Of a DNA stretch of 64,000 nucleotides, positions 17,049 through 28,411 are shown piece by piece. Each line of letters begins with the position of its first letter. Positions within the stretch are counted from its first letter, which is position 1. The position numbers and the translations under genes are program-made. Source of the DNA: Terribacillus halophilus (lineage in GTDB: Bacteria > Bacillota > Bacilli > Bacillales > Amphibacillaceae); contig NZ_LT727827.1 in NCBI RefSeq assembly GCF_900162685.1, positions 537,971 through 601,970 of the forward strand, written 5' to 3'. The notes below the pieces were generated by a model. It saw nothing but the letters and a program-made list of their open reading frames with translations. It was not told where the DNA came from and made no database searches.

Positions 17049-17271
17049 CAGACTCCCCCCCCTTTACAAGCATTGACTTTGCATACAATTCCTCCAGATC
17101 ACGGATTTGACGTACAGAAGCTTCCACATCTTTCTCCATTAACTGCTTAATTTTTTGATCAAAGACGACACCTTGCAGGAATTTTGATTTCATAACAGAA
17201 GTTGTTTTGAAGTTAAGCAACTCATGTACTTCCATCGTTTCATGCGGTGCTAAATGCTGATTATCCGTCAT
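17041..17271 (-). CDS. small coat-associated protein, YraD/YraE-like
   Basis: A 76-residue protein, MTDNQHLAPHETMEVHELLNF at the start, with the HETMEVHELLNFKT helix and a second helix (DVEASVRQIRDLEELYAKSM). This is half of a CotF-type four-helix unit. It heads the operon that continues with the CotF-like gene and adhB. A GGAGGC box precedes the ATG. The divergent gene at 17375 encodes a paralogue with the motif HETMEAMELLNTA, so the two operons appear to come from one duplication. Confidence 0.75.
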   Translation of the reverse strand: MTDNQHLAPHETMEVHELLNFKTTSVMKSKFLQGVVFDQKIKQLMEKDVEASVRQIRDLEELYAKSMLVKGGESDA

Positions 17272-17374
17272 TTTTCTGCCTCCTTATCTTATTTCAGCTT
17301 CTCCTTGAAGGACAAATTTATGTATGTATAAAGCTGCCTATTTCTCACAAAATATCGGAAAAGGAGGCGTTTCT

Positions 17375-17578
17375 ATGCATCAATCCGGTATCCATGAAAC
17401 AATGGAGGCGATGGAATTATTGAATACAGCTTGTTTATCGCTGACAAAGTCTTCAGGCATGCGATTTATGGCAAAAGACGAGGGTTTAAAGCACTTGTTA
17501 CAAGTGCAGGCAGATGCTGACAAGCGTCATATTCATATGTTGCAGCGCTTTCTGAATCAGGAGAAACAGCATGGATAA
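17375..17578 (+). CDS. small coat-associated protein, paralogue of the divergent gene
   Basis: A 67-residue protein starting MHQSGIHETMEAMELLN. An AAGGAGG box lies 9 nt before this ATG, which rules out the longer in-frame start at 17324. It shares the HETME-ELLN helix and the ADADKRHIHMLQRF second helix with the 17041-17271 product on the other strand. It overlaps the following CotF-like gene by 8 bp, the same overlap as the minus-strand pair. Confidence 0.75.
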   Translation: MHQSGIHETMEAMELLNTACLSLTKSSGMRFMAKDEGLKHLLQVQADADKRHIHMLQRFLNQEKQHG

Positions 17579-17870
17579 GCTTACAGAAATACTCGGTTCA
17601 GCTCGCGAAATTACAGATCAAGTGATTGTGACAGATTTATTAGTCACAGTGAAGACAGCTATTATCAACACTGCGAAGGCAATTAATGAAACAGCTAATG
17701 AACAGCTGCGCAGCGATTTAAAGCTGAAGCTACATGCGCATATTGAGCAGCATGAACATGTTTTCAGCTATATGATGGAACATGGCTATTATTACCCGCA
17801 AACACCTGAACAGCAGATACATGTATTGAATGAAACTGCCGAGACAGTACTGACATTAAACAAAGATTGA
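17571..17870 (+). CDS. spore coat protein, CotF-like, second copy
   Basis: A 99-residue CotF-family protein with the two-helix core TDLLVTVKTAIINTAKAINE and KLKLHAHIEQHEHVFSYMMEHGYYYP. It is shorter than its minus-strand paralogue and lacks that protein's C-terminal tail. Ending in NETAETVLTLNKD, it is followed by a clear terminator. Coat family membership suggests expression in the mother cell late in sporulation; no sigma-K or sigma-E site was verified. Confidence 0.75.
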   Translation: MDKLTEILGSAREITDQVIVTDLLVTVKTAIINTAKAINETANEQLRSDLKLKLHAHIEQHEHVFSYMMEHGYYYPQTPEQQIHVLNETAETVLTLNKD

Positions 17871-17875
17871 TACAA

Positions 17876-17906
17876 AAAGCACGAGCCTAACTGCTCGTGC
17901 TTTCTG
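17876..17906 (+). terminator. terminator after coat gene pair
   Basis: AAAGCACGAGC (17876-17886) pairs with GCTCGTGCTTT (17893-17903) around CTAACT. Confidence 0.8.
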
Positions 17907-17994
17907 CTTATAAGCTGTTCTTTTGCTTTCCTTTCTTTCACCTACGTATAATAATCTGTAGCGCATGTATTTTGCATGAGAATAGGAGGCTATT

Positions 17995-18741
17995 ATGAAC
18001 GATTTAATCAATCAATTACATCAGCACCGTTCTGTACGAACATTTACAAATAAAAAATTAACGCAAGAACAGCTTGAGGCCATCATGAAAGCAACAATTC
18101 AAGCTCCCAACTGGATAAATGGTCAGCAAGTTTCTGTAGTCGTTGTGACAGATGAGGAAAGAAAACGCAAGCTCGCGGAACTTTCCGGCAATCAAAAGCA
18201 CATTGATGATGCCGCTGCATTTTTAATATTCTGCATGGACTACAGCCGGAACAAACTCGCAGCTGATATGCACGATAAGAAGCTTGAGGTCATGGAGAAT
18301 ATCGAAGCTGTGATGGTTGGCGCTACCGATGTTGGCATCGCACTTGGAACAGCTGTTGCTGCTGCCGAATCGATGGAACTTGGAACCGTGCCAATTGGCG
18401 GTGTTCGCAGAAGCCCTGCTGAAATTTCTGAACTGCTTGAGCTGCCGGAACTTGCCTTCCCAGTATCCGGCTTAGCAATCGGTCATCCAGCAGACCCGCT
18501 GCCGCCGCAAAACCCGCGCATTCCGCTCGAAGCTTTTTATCATAAAGAAACATACGCAAACAACCAGCACCAAGCTGTTGAAGAAATGGACAAAAAACAG
18601 CAAGAAGCCATTAAAGCCCGAACTGGTGAAATGAAAAATCATCCTTGGTCGGAACGCGTTGCTGCCTTCTATGCTGATCGTTACAAAGATTATGGAAAAG
18701 TAACCGAAGTTCTGAAACAGAACGGATTCAACTATAAATAA
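17995..18741 (+). CDS. nfrA: NAD(P)H-flavin oxidoreductase / nitroreductase NfrA
   Basis: A 248-residue FMN nitroreductase-fold enzyme. The N-terminal [19 protein letters not shown] motif binds FMN phosphate; APNWINGQQ and the [10 protein letters not shown] loop are typical of the NfrA/FRP subgroup. It reduces flavins, nitro compounds and disulfides with NAD(P)H. AGGAGG precedes the ATG. The next gene, a luciferase-like monooxygenase, starts 24 bp downstream. B. subtilis also pairs nfrA (ywcG) with ywcH, which gives a plausible reductase-monooxygenase couple where NfrA supplies reduced FMN. Confidence 0.88.
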   Translation: MNDLINQLHQHRSVRTFTNKKLTQEQLEAIMKATIQAPNWINGQQVSVVVVTDEERKRKLAELSGNQKHIDDAAAFLIFCMDYSRNKLAADMHDKKLEVMENIEAVMVGATDVGIALGTAVAAAESMELGTVPIGGVRRSPAEISELLELPELAFPVSGLAIGHPADPLPPQNPRIPLEAFYHKETYANNQHQAVEEMDKKQQEAIKARTGEMKNHPWSERVAAFYADRYKDYGKVTEVLKQNGFNYK

Positions 18742-18764
18742 GAAGTTCCAGAGAGGAAGAATAC

Positions 18765-19748
18765 ATGATGACCAGAACACCTTTATCGGTTTTGGACTTA
18801 TCACCCGTACCAGATAGTCAAACACCAAAAGAAGCCTTCGAAAACAGTAAACAACTAATTCAGCATACAGAGAAACTGGGCTACAAACGTTATTGGGTTG
18901 CCGAGCACCACAACATGCCGACAATTGCAAGCTCCGCTACTGCCGTATTGATTGGCTTCCTTGCCAGCCATAGCTCCACAATCCGCGTTGGTTCCGGCGG
19001 TGTCATGCTGCCAAACCATGCGCCGCTCGTTGTAGCTGAGCAGTTCGGAACGTTGGCAACGATGTATTCAGATCGTATTGACCTTGGACTAGGACGCGCA
19101 CCTGGCACAGACTTTATGACAAGCCGTGCCTTACGTCGTGATGCACATACTAGTGCAGAAAAATTTCCGGAAGATGTGCAAGAGTTGCTGCAATATCTTG
19201 GTGACGAGAACCTGCCAATTAAAGCACACCCTGGTCACGGAACACATGTACCAGTCTATCTATTAGGCTCCAGCACATTTAGCGCGCAGCTTGCTGCCAT
19301 GCTCGGATTGCCTTTCGCATTCGCAAGTCACTTCGCACCAGGCGAGCTGCATAATGCACTTCGGCTGTATCGTGAACGATTCCAGCCATCGGCATACTTG
19401 GACAAACCGTATGCAATGGTAACAGTAAATGCCATTGTCGCAGATACGACTGAAGAAGCAGAATTTCTATCAACAACATTAAAGCAGAAATTCCTCAGCA
19501 TCATTCGCGGCCGCTCCGGAGCATCTACAGCACCAGTTGAAAGCATGGATCATATATGGAACGAGCAGGAAAAACTTCATGTCACCAACACACTGACTTA
19601 CTCCTTCGTCGGAGATAAAGAGAAAGTTGCGAATGAACTGGAAGCTTTCCATGCTAAAACACAGTTTGATGAACTTATTGTTACATCAGATATCCATGAT
19701 CAAGAGAAACGCAGAAAGAGCTATACATTGCTATCTGAGCTTTGGTAA
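18765..19748 (+). CDS. ywcH: luciferase-like monooxygenase (YwcH-like)
   Basis: A 327-residue TIM-barrel protein of the flavin-dependent luciferase-like monooxygenase family. Signatures include [12 protein letters not shown] at the first strand, [20 protein letters not shown], and [22 protein letters not shown] followed by [11 protein letters not shown]. It uses reduced flavin and oxygen on an unknown substrate. It is the second gene behind nfrA. The first of two adjacent ATGs is used, with GAGGAAG upstream. A strong terminator follows. Confidence 0.85.
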   Translation: MMTRTPLSVLDLSPVPDSQTPKEAFENSKQLIQHTEKLGYKRYWVAEHHNMPTIASSATAVLIGFLASHSSTIRVGSGGVMLPNHAPLVVAEQFGTLATMYSDRIDLGLGRAPGTDFMTSRALRRDAHTSAEKFPEDVQELLQYLGDENLPIKAHPGHGTHVPVYLLGSSTFSAQLAAMLGLPFAFASHFAPGELHNALRLYRERFQPSAYLDKPYAMVTVNAIVADTTEEAEFLSTTLKQKFLSIIRGRSGASTAPVESMDHIWNEQEKLHVTNTLTYSFVGDKEKVANELEAFHAKTQFDELIVTSDIHDQEKRRKSYTLLSELW

Positions 19749-19770
19749 AGCCCGCACAAACGTTACACAA

Positions 19771-19808
19771 AAACAAGAACCTCACTTAAACGAGGTTCTT
19801 GTTTTTTT
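19771..19808 (+). terminator. terminator after ywcH
   Basis: AAACAAGAACCTC (19771-19783) pairs with GAGGTTCTTGTTT (19792-19804), then a T run. Confidence 0.85.
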
Positions 19809-19876
19809 ATATTTAATCGATTGATATCTCATTTAACTTTCAATCACACTAAAAAAAATACAATCTTATCCAAATC

Positions 19877-19906
19877 AAAAAGGACCGCTAAGTTAGCGAT
19901 CCTTTC
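19877..19906 (-). terminator. terminator after the SDR gene on the minus strand
   Basis: Read on the minus strand, AAAGGATCGCTAA pairs with TTAGCGGTCCTTT around two bases and is followed by TTG. It lies 12 bp beyond the SDR stop. Confidence 0.7.
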
Positions 19907-19917
19907 ATTTATAGTGT

Positions 19918-20559
19918 TTAGTAAATTTCTTCAACTGGTGTATCTCCAGCCAACAAGGAAACAATCTTAGCTTCTGCCTTCTCATTGCCGATAGCAGCCT
20001 CAATCGCGCGTGCTACGTCTTCACGCGGAATCATTGTTGTCTTGAAACCGGATGAATCAGTTGTTACTTTGCCCGTACCTGCTTCATCTGATAAACCGCC
20101 CGGACGAAGAATGGTATAGTTAAGCTTGCTAGCTTGAATGATTTTGTCCGCATAATGTTTCGCAATATAATAAGGCTTCATGTCCTCAGTCCAGTATTCA
20201 GGTGCATCAGCATGGATTGCACTAACCATAATAAACTGTTTTGCTCCTATTTTCTCAGCAGCTTCTACGGATTTCGCTGCACCATCCAAGTCAATTGTTA
20301 ATGTTTTATCCGGACCTGTGCTGCCGCCAGAACCTGCGGTAAATACAACTACATCGGAACCGTTAATCGCGTCTGTGATCGCGTCTAGGTTATCTTCTAA
20401 GTTTAGAAGTACCGGTTTTACGCCTTTTTCCTCAAAGTATCCAAATTGCTCTTTCTTGCGTAAGCCTACGGAAACTTCATGTTCATTCTTTTCATTCAAT
20501 ACATTAACTAGATTTTTACCTACCTTACCATTTGCTCCAATAATAAATACCTTACTCAT
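19918..20559 (-). CDS. NAD(P)-binding atypical SDR protein (YhfK-like)
   Basis: A 213-residue Rossmann-fold protein starting MSKVFIIGANGKVGKNLVNVL, with the GxxGxxG motif. The conserved DVVVFTAGSGGSTGPDKT and QFIMVSAIHADAPEYW segments are typical of the B. subtilis YhfK group, and YYIAKHYADK supplies a YxxxK pair. Members are putative NAD(P)H-dependent reductases or redox sensors. It is separated from the upstream aldehyde dehydrogenase by 19 bp, so it is likely the second gene of that operon; a GAGGGATTTGC ribosome site precedes the ATG. Confidence 0.8.
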   Translation of the reverse strand: MSKVFIIGANGKVGKNLVNVLNEKNEHEVSVGLRKKEQFGYFEEKGVKPVLLNLEDNLDAITDAINGSDVVVFTAGSGGSTGPDKTLTIDLDGAAKSVEAAEKIGAKQFIMVSAIHADAPEYWTEDMKPYYIAKHYADKIIQASKLNYTILRPGGLSDEAGTGKVTTDSSGFKTTMIPREDVARAIEAAIGNEKAEAKIVSLLAGDTPVEEIY

Positions 20560-20578
20560 GCAAATCCCTCATTTCCTA

Positions 20579-22036
20579 TTATTTTAAAAAGCTGTCATAA
20601 TCCGTGCGTTCATTTTGTACACCAATCCATTTGGTTTCTGTGAATTCCTCTAGTGCCCACTTCCCGTTAAAACGACCAAGACCAGATTGCTTCACACCAC
20701 CAAATGGCGCTTGCGGTTCATCATTAATGCTTTGATCATTCACGTGGATCATACCTGTTTCAATTCGGCGCGCAATCTGTTCACCATGTCCGACTGTGGA
20801 GTGGACCGCACCAGAGAGACCGTACGGATGCGCATTTGCCATCTCTACTGCGTCATCTTCTGTTTCGAACGTAATAATTGGGGCAATTGGTCCGAATATT
20901 TCTTCTGCTGCGAGCGGAGATTCATTGTCCACTTTATTGACGACTGTAGGCTCTAAGACATTGCCATTCCAATTACCGCCGGTCAAGACGTTTGCTCCGG
21001 CATCAATTGCACGCTGCAGCTGCTCTTTTATGCTGTCCACTTGCTGATTGTTTATGATTGGACCTACTTGGGTGTTTTCATCTGCAGGATCACCGTATCG
21101 TAGTTCCTTCACTTTATCAACGAACTTGCTCGTGAACTCTTCTGCTACAGAAGATTGGACGAGGATACGGTTCAGAGCGATGCAGACCTGCCCTTGATGA
21201 TAAAATTTTCCATAAACAGCGGATTCAACTGCTGCGTCAATATTGCTGTCTTCCATTACGATGAGTACATTATTTCCGCCCAGCTCCAGTGCTGTACTCT
21301 TCAATTCGCCAGCAGCAAGCGCTGCGATATGCTTCCCTACTCCTGTTGAACCAGTAAAGGAAATCATTCTTGGAATTGGATGTTTTACGAAGGCATCGCC
21401 AATTTCGGAACTCTTACCACTCACTAAATTGATTAATCCCCTCGGCGCCCCTGCTTCTTCAAATACAGCTGCGACTAATGATCCTGCTGTTACAGTTGTA
21501 TCTTTAGATGGTTTAATAACAACACTATTCCCCGTTGCTAGTGCTGCCGCCACAGAGCGCATCGTTAAATGCAGGGGGAAGTTCCAAGGACTAATGACAC
21601 CGACTACACCCAGCGGCTCTTGATACACTTTGTTGACTTTACCAGGAACGTGGGATAAGAATACCTCCCCTTTCATCCGGTTTGGATAAGAAGCAGCTTC
21701 TTTCATAAAATTGGTGGCAGTCGTTAATTCCCCGACAGCCTTCCGGTAAGTACTGCCCGCTTCCTTGATGAGCCATTCAATATACAGCTCTTTCTCTTCT
21801 TCCATGATTTTAATTGCCTTCTCAATTAAACCTCGCTTCACTTGCGGCGGCTGCTCTGCCCATTCCTTCTGCGCTCGCGCAGCTGCCTGGTAAGCTTCAT
21901 CTACATCTTCTTCATTTGCACCTTGAATGGTAAGCAGTGTCTCTCCACTGTAAGGATTCACATTATCGAAAGTCTCTTCACTATTTCCTTTTCGCCATTC
22001 ACCGTTTATATAAAGTAAATCAAACTCCTGTTTCAG
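20579..22036 (-). CDS. aldehyde dehydrogenase, YfmT/vanillin dehydrogenase-like, apparent CTG start
   Basis: An NAD(P)-dependent aldehyde dehydrogenase. From the proposed start the product has 485 residues, the size I recall for B. subtilis YfmT. Catalytic residues are E251 (TALELGGNN) and C285 (HQGQVCIALNR), and the cofactor loop reads FTGSTGVGK. The nearest ATG/GTG start (GTG at 21961) would cut 25 residues, including the family's LYINGEWRKG strand. In-frame, AAGGAGG lies 7 nt before a CTG at 22036, and a TAA sits four codons further up. I therefore infer a CTG start. Aromatic aldehyde oxidation is the likely role, with the downstream SDR as operon partner. Confidence 0.85.
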   Translation of the reverse strand: MKQEFDLLYINGEWRKGNSEETFDNVNPYSGETLLTIQGANEEDVDEAYQAAARAQKEWAEQPPQVKRGLIEKAIKIMEEEKELYIEWLIKEAGSTYRKAVGELTTATNFMKEAASYPNRMKGEVFLSHVPGKVNKVYQEPLGVVGVISPWNFPLHLTMRSVAAALATGNSVVIKPSKDTTVTAGSLVAAVFEEAGAPRGLINLVSGKSSEIGDAFVKHPIPRMISFTGSTGVGKHIAALAAGELKSTALELGGNNVLIVMEDSNIDAAVESAVYGKFYHQGQVCIALNRILVQSSVAEEFTSKFVDKVKELRYGDPADENTQVGPIINNQQVDSIKEQLQRAIDAGANVLTGGNWNGNVLEPTVVNKVDNESPLAAEEIFGPIAPIITFETEDDAVEMANAHPYGLSGAVHSTVGHGEQIARRIETGMIHVNDQSINDEPQAPFGGVKQSGLGRFNGKWALEEFTETKWIGVQNERTDYDSFLK

Positions 22037-22215
22037 GTTAACGCCTCCTTAGGATTTGTCTCGACTTAGAGACTTTTCCCGTTATGCGCAAGATGAAACA
22101 ACCAGTCTGTGAAAGGTCTTCTTCTTTTCTCAGCGTTTTCTAATTTTCGCTTCATACTGCTCTCAGAAGCTTTGGATATAGTAGAACCATCACAACAAAC
22201 AAGGAGATGGATAAA

Positions 22216-22767
22216 ATGAAAAAGAAAAATTTAGCAGCAAGCGGTTTAGCGGTGGTATTAGCAGCAGGATTAGGGCTTGGATTTCATCACGTAAGTGCCG
22301 ATGACAACGTACCAACCGATACAAAAGTAGATCTGAATCAAGCAATCGATAACGCTAGTAAGAAGCAAGCTGGAACCGTAACAAGCATTGAGCTCGATTC
22401 TCATAATGGGAAGGCTTATTATGAGATAGACGTAAATGATGACAATAACGAATACGATCTTCATGTAAATGCCGATGATGGCACTGTAGATTCCAGGAAG
22501 GATAACGATGATGACGATGACAATAATCAAGCGCCACAGCCTAAAGTCGACATTAAAACTGCGGCAGAAACAGCTCTAGCTCAAGAGAAAGGTGCTGCAC
22601 TGACTGAGATCAACCTTGATGAAGATGATGGAAAATTAGAATACGATGTTGAGCTTCGTAACGGCAAAGAAGAAATCGAAGTAACCGTTGATGCCGAAAC
22701 AGGCGAAGTAACGTATACAGAAAGAGAAACGGATGATGACCAAGATGATGATGGTGATGACGACTAA
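22216..22767 (+). CDS. secreted PepSY-domain protein with acidic repeats
   Basis: A 183-residue exported protein. A signal peptide (MKKKNLAASGLAVVLAAGLG, predicted cut near HVSA-DD) is followed by two PepSY domains (about residues 35-95 and 110-170). The domains share KVDLNQAIDNASKKQAGTV / KVDIKTAAETALAQEKGAAL and end in aspartate tracts (DDDDDN; DDDQDDDGDDD). PepSY domains are thought to inhibit or chaperone extracellular peptidases. AAGGAG lies 9 nt before the ATG at 22216; the ATG at 22207 is too close to it. The Asp tracts suggest calcium binding or adaptation to salt, which is inference. Confidence 0.85.
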   Translation: MKKKNLAASGLAVVLAAGLGLGFHHVSADDNVPTDTKVDLNQAIDNASKKQAGTVTSIELDSHNGKAYYEIDVNDDNNEYDLHVNADDGTVDSRKDNDDDDDNNQAPQPKVDIKTAAETALAQEKGAALTEINLDEDDGKLEYDVELRNGKEEIEVTVDAETGEVTYTERETDDDQDDDGDDD

Positions 22768-22772
22768 TATTT

Positions 22773-22801
22773 AAGAGTCTCCTTTTAGGAGGCTCTTTTT
22801 A
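22773..22801 (+). terminator. terminator after PepSY gene
   Basis: AAGAGTCTCCT (22773-22783) pairs with AGGAGGCTCTT (22787-22797, one G-U), followed by TTTT. Confidence 0.8.
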
Positions 22802-22865
22802 TGTTTCAGGATTGGTAAATAGGTTATAGATAAGAAGAACGGTAACCTGAGAGGAGCAATTATTT

Positions 22866-23609
22866 ATGAGTGAGAATATCCAAGGTAAAGTTGTTATTAT
22901 TACCGGTGCATCCAGCGGAATTGGCGAAGCTACAGCAAAGGAATTGGCAGAGCATGGCGCCAAAGTTGTACTTGCCGCTCGCCGGGAAGAGCGCTTGCAA
23001 GAGCTGGCAGATGTTATTAAGAATAGCGGCGGAGAGGCCGTCTACCAAGTAACAGATGTTACCAATCAAGAAGAAGTTGAAAAGTTGGCACAGCTGGCGC
23101 TTGATACATATGGTCATATTGATGCTATATTCAACAACGCTGGCTTAATGCCGCTCTCTTTCATGCATAAGAAGAAAATCTCCGAATGGGATACAATGGT
23201 GGATGTAAATATCAAAGGTGTATTATATGGTATTGCTGCTGTATTGCCGCATATGCGCGAGCGAAAACAAGGTCATATTATCAATACATCCTCTGTAGCA
23301 GGACACAAATCAAGTCCCGGATCAGCTGTCTATTCCGGAACGAAATTTGCAGTCCGAGCAATTACAGAGGGCTTGCGCCAAGAAGAAGCAGCGAATAATA
23401 TCCGCACAACCATCATCTCACCAGGTGCTATTAAAACAGAACTCCCCGATAGCATTACAGACGATGAAATACGGGAAGGCATGGGCGAGGTGCTTAACGC
23501 CGCAGTTACACCAGATAGTATCGCACGAGCTGTCCGTTATGCGTTGAGTGAGCCTGGCGATGTAGCAGTCAATGAACTGCTCATTCGCCCGACACAGCAA
23601 AAAGGCTAA
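22866..23609 (+). CDS. SDR family NAD(P)-dependent oxidoreductase
   Basis: A 247-residue classical short-chain dehydrogenase. TGASSGIG (13-20) binds the cofactor and AARREE places basic residues that favour NADP. NNAG is at 90-93, and the catalytic set is S143, Y156 and K160 (SAVYSGTK). PGAIKTEL follows. The substrate is not predictable; the closest general class is the YdfG-like serine/3-hydroxy acid dehydrogenases. GAGAGGAGC precedes the ATG. It is monocistronic and shares its terminator with the convergent bgl operon. Confidence 0.88.
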   Translation: MSENIQGKVVIITGASSGIGEATAKELAEHGAKVVLAARREERLQELADVIKNSGGEAVYQVTDVTNQEEVEKLAQLALDTYGHIDAIFNNAGLMPLSFMHKKKISEWDTMVDVNIKGVLYGIAAVLPHMRERKQGHIINTSSVAGHKSSPGSAVYSGTKFAVRAITEGLRQEEAANNIRTTIISPGAIKTELPDSITDDEIREGMGEVLNAAVTPDSIARAVRYALSEPGDVAVNELLIRPTQQKG

Positions 23610-23616
23610 TTCCAAT

Positions 23617-23660
23617 AAAAACAGCACCTCTCCAGATTATCTGGGTAGGTGCTGTTTTTA

Positions 23661-23661
<1 letters not shown>
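23617..23661. terminator. bidirectional terminator between SDR gene and bglH
   Basis: AAAAACAGCACCT (23617-23629) pairs with AGGTGCTGTTTTT (23647-23659); the loop contains a further CCAGA/TCTGG stem. Confidence 0.85.
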
Positions 23662-27154
<3,493 letters not shown>

Positions 27155-27204
27155 TTCGAAGGATATTCAGCTGATAACTAAAATATAGCACCGCCTCACC
27201 TTAA

Positions 27205-27218
27205 TGTCAACGCTTACA
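27205..27218. promoter_or_regulatory. cre box upstream of bglP
   Basis: TGTCAACGCTTACA agrees with the catabolite-responsive element consensus (TG-N-A-CG-N-CA core). It lies between the licT stop and the bglP antiterminator, where CcpA would block initiation. Confidence 0.6.
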
Positions 27219-27232
27219 TTTTCATTTTTTAC

Positions 27233-28075
27233 TTATTGCAGTTGCTTAACAAGACGGTGGATATGAACAGTTAAGTACAATTGTTCCTCTTGTGTTAATC
27301 CTGAATCAAATTGATTTTTCAAATAGATGTTCATTTTCTCTGTGCACTCAAATGCATTTTTATACTTTAACCGGACTTGATCATATAAGAAGGATTCTCC
27401 CAAATCAGACAACCTTTCATTGCGCAGAAACCGGACAGCAAAAAAGCGCAAATGCGTCAGAAAACGTTCATAGTTCACTGTGTTCTCATCCAAATTTCCT
27501 TTTAAATGATATGTAGCAATGTTAAGCAGATTACTGACAATCTCTGTTACTTGTACTGCTTTCAGCATATGTTCACCATTTAGCTGGCTGTTCACCAAGT
27601 GTAATGCAATTGAGGCAGCTTCATCTTCGCCAAGCCGGTAACCTGTATCCTCTTCTATAACATCGAGCGCTTTCCAGGCGATTTGATATTCCTGTTTATA
27701 ATATTTACGGATCTCCCAAGCTAGCGGATTGTTTAGTTTGATTCCTTGCTTTTCTCTGCTAATGGCAAAGCTTAGATGATCGGTTAAAGCAACGTACAGA
27801 TATTCGTCCAATTCATAAGGAAGGTGACCGCGCGCATACTCAACTATCTTCGCTGCTATATTTAGGTAAATGGGAGAGATATCACGCAGCAGTGTTTCAA
27901 GTTTTTCACTGGTGCCTGATTTTTCTAAGACAAATTTCTTCTGAATTTGTGATACTTCTATTGTATCTCCTATCTTTTTCTTAAAAGCTAATCCCTTTCC
28001 CATCACGACCAGTTCTTGATTCATTTCGTTCTGCGTCACCACGACACTATTATTCAGGATTTTCTCGATTTTCAT
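27233..28075 (-). CDS. licT: BglG/LicT family transcriptional antiterminator
   Basis: A 280-residue antiterminator: RNA-binding CAT domain (residues 1-56, MKIEKILNNSVVVTQNEMNQ) followed by two PTS regulation domains. PRD1 carries HLPYELDEYLYVALTDHL and PRD2 carries LTHLRFFAVRFL and LTVHIHRLVKQL, with the usual phosphorylated histidines. Unphosphorylated by BglP and activated through HPr, it binds RAT hairpins. Two such hairpins exist, one before its own gene and one before bglP, so it controls both. The start ATG has a GGGGGAAT box upstream. Gene order licT-bglP-bglH differs slightly from B. subtilis, where licT is linked to bglS. Confidence 0.9.
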   Translation of the reverse strand: MKIEKILNNSVVVTQNEMNQELVVMGKGLAFKKKIGDTIEVSQIQKKFVLEKSGTSEKLETLLRDISPIYLNIAAKIVEYARGHLPYELDEYLYVALTDHLSFAISREKQGIKLNNPLAWEIRKYYKQEYQIAWKALDVIEEDTGYRLGEDEAASIALHLVNSQLNGEHMLKAVQVTEIVSNLLNIATYHLKGNLDENTVNYERFLTHLRFFAVRFLRNERLSDLGESFLYDQVRLKYKNAFECTEKMNIYLKNQFDSGLTQEEQLYLTVHIHRLVKQLQ

Positions 28076-28104
28076 CTCTATTCCCCCTTTACCGTTACAA
28101 AGAT

Positions 28105-28179
28105 AAAAAACCCAAACTCACACACAGAAACTAACTCCATGTGCAAATTCAGGTTTTGCCCGCCTTGCGGTAACAATCC
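28105..28179 (-). promoter_or_regulatory. RAT antiterminator and terminator ahead of licT
   Basis: On the minus strand, 28179-28148 begins GGATTGTTACCGC and ends GGCAAAACCTGAA, a near-exact match to the LicT/SacT-type RAT consensus. Its 3' half overlaps a terminator whose right arm (GTGTGAGTTTGGG) is followed by TTTTTT at 28105-28110. Confidence 0.85.
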
Positions 28180-28191
28180 ACATACAATTAT

Positions 28192-28238
28192 TGTAAACGC
28201 TTTATCTCAAAAATAACATAGCGCAGATTCTCCGTCAA
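28192..28238 (-). promoter_or_regulatory. licT promoter with overlapping cre box
   Basis: On the minus strand TTGACG (28238-28233), a 17-nt spacer and TATTTT (28215-28210) form a sigma-A-like promoter. Directly downstream is ATAAAGCGTTTACA (28205-28192), a cre-like site at the transcription start, suited to CcpA roadblock or blocking of initiation. The rest of the gap to 28411 holds no further motif I recognise. Confidence 0.6.
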
Positions 28239-28411
28239 TCCTATATAATGCACCTTAATTCCACTTACTTTAATTTAACTATTGATTAGTTTAATTATAT
28301 AAATGGAATTACAAGCCAATTAATCGCTTTCTTCCTTCACAGACAGGTATAATCGAAGCTGGTATAGAAATCTAACTAAAGGTATTTACATATAAAGAAG
28401 GGATGAAAAAC

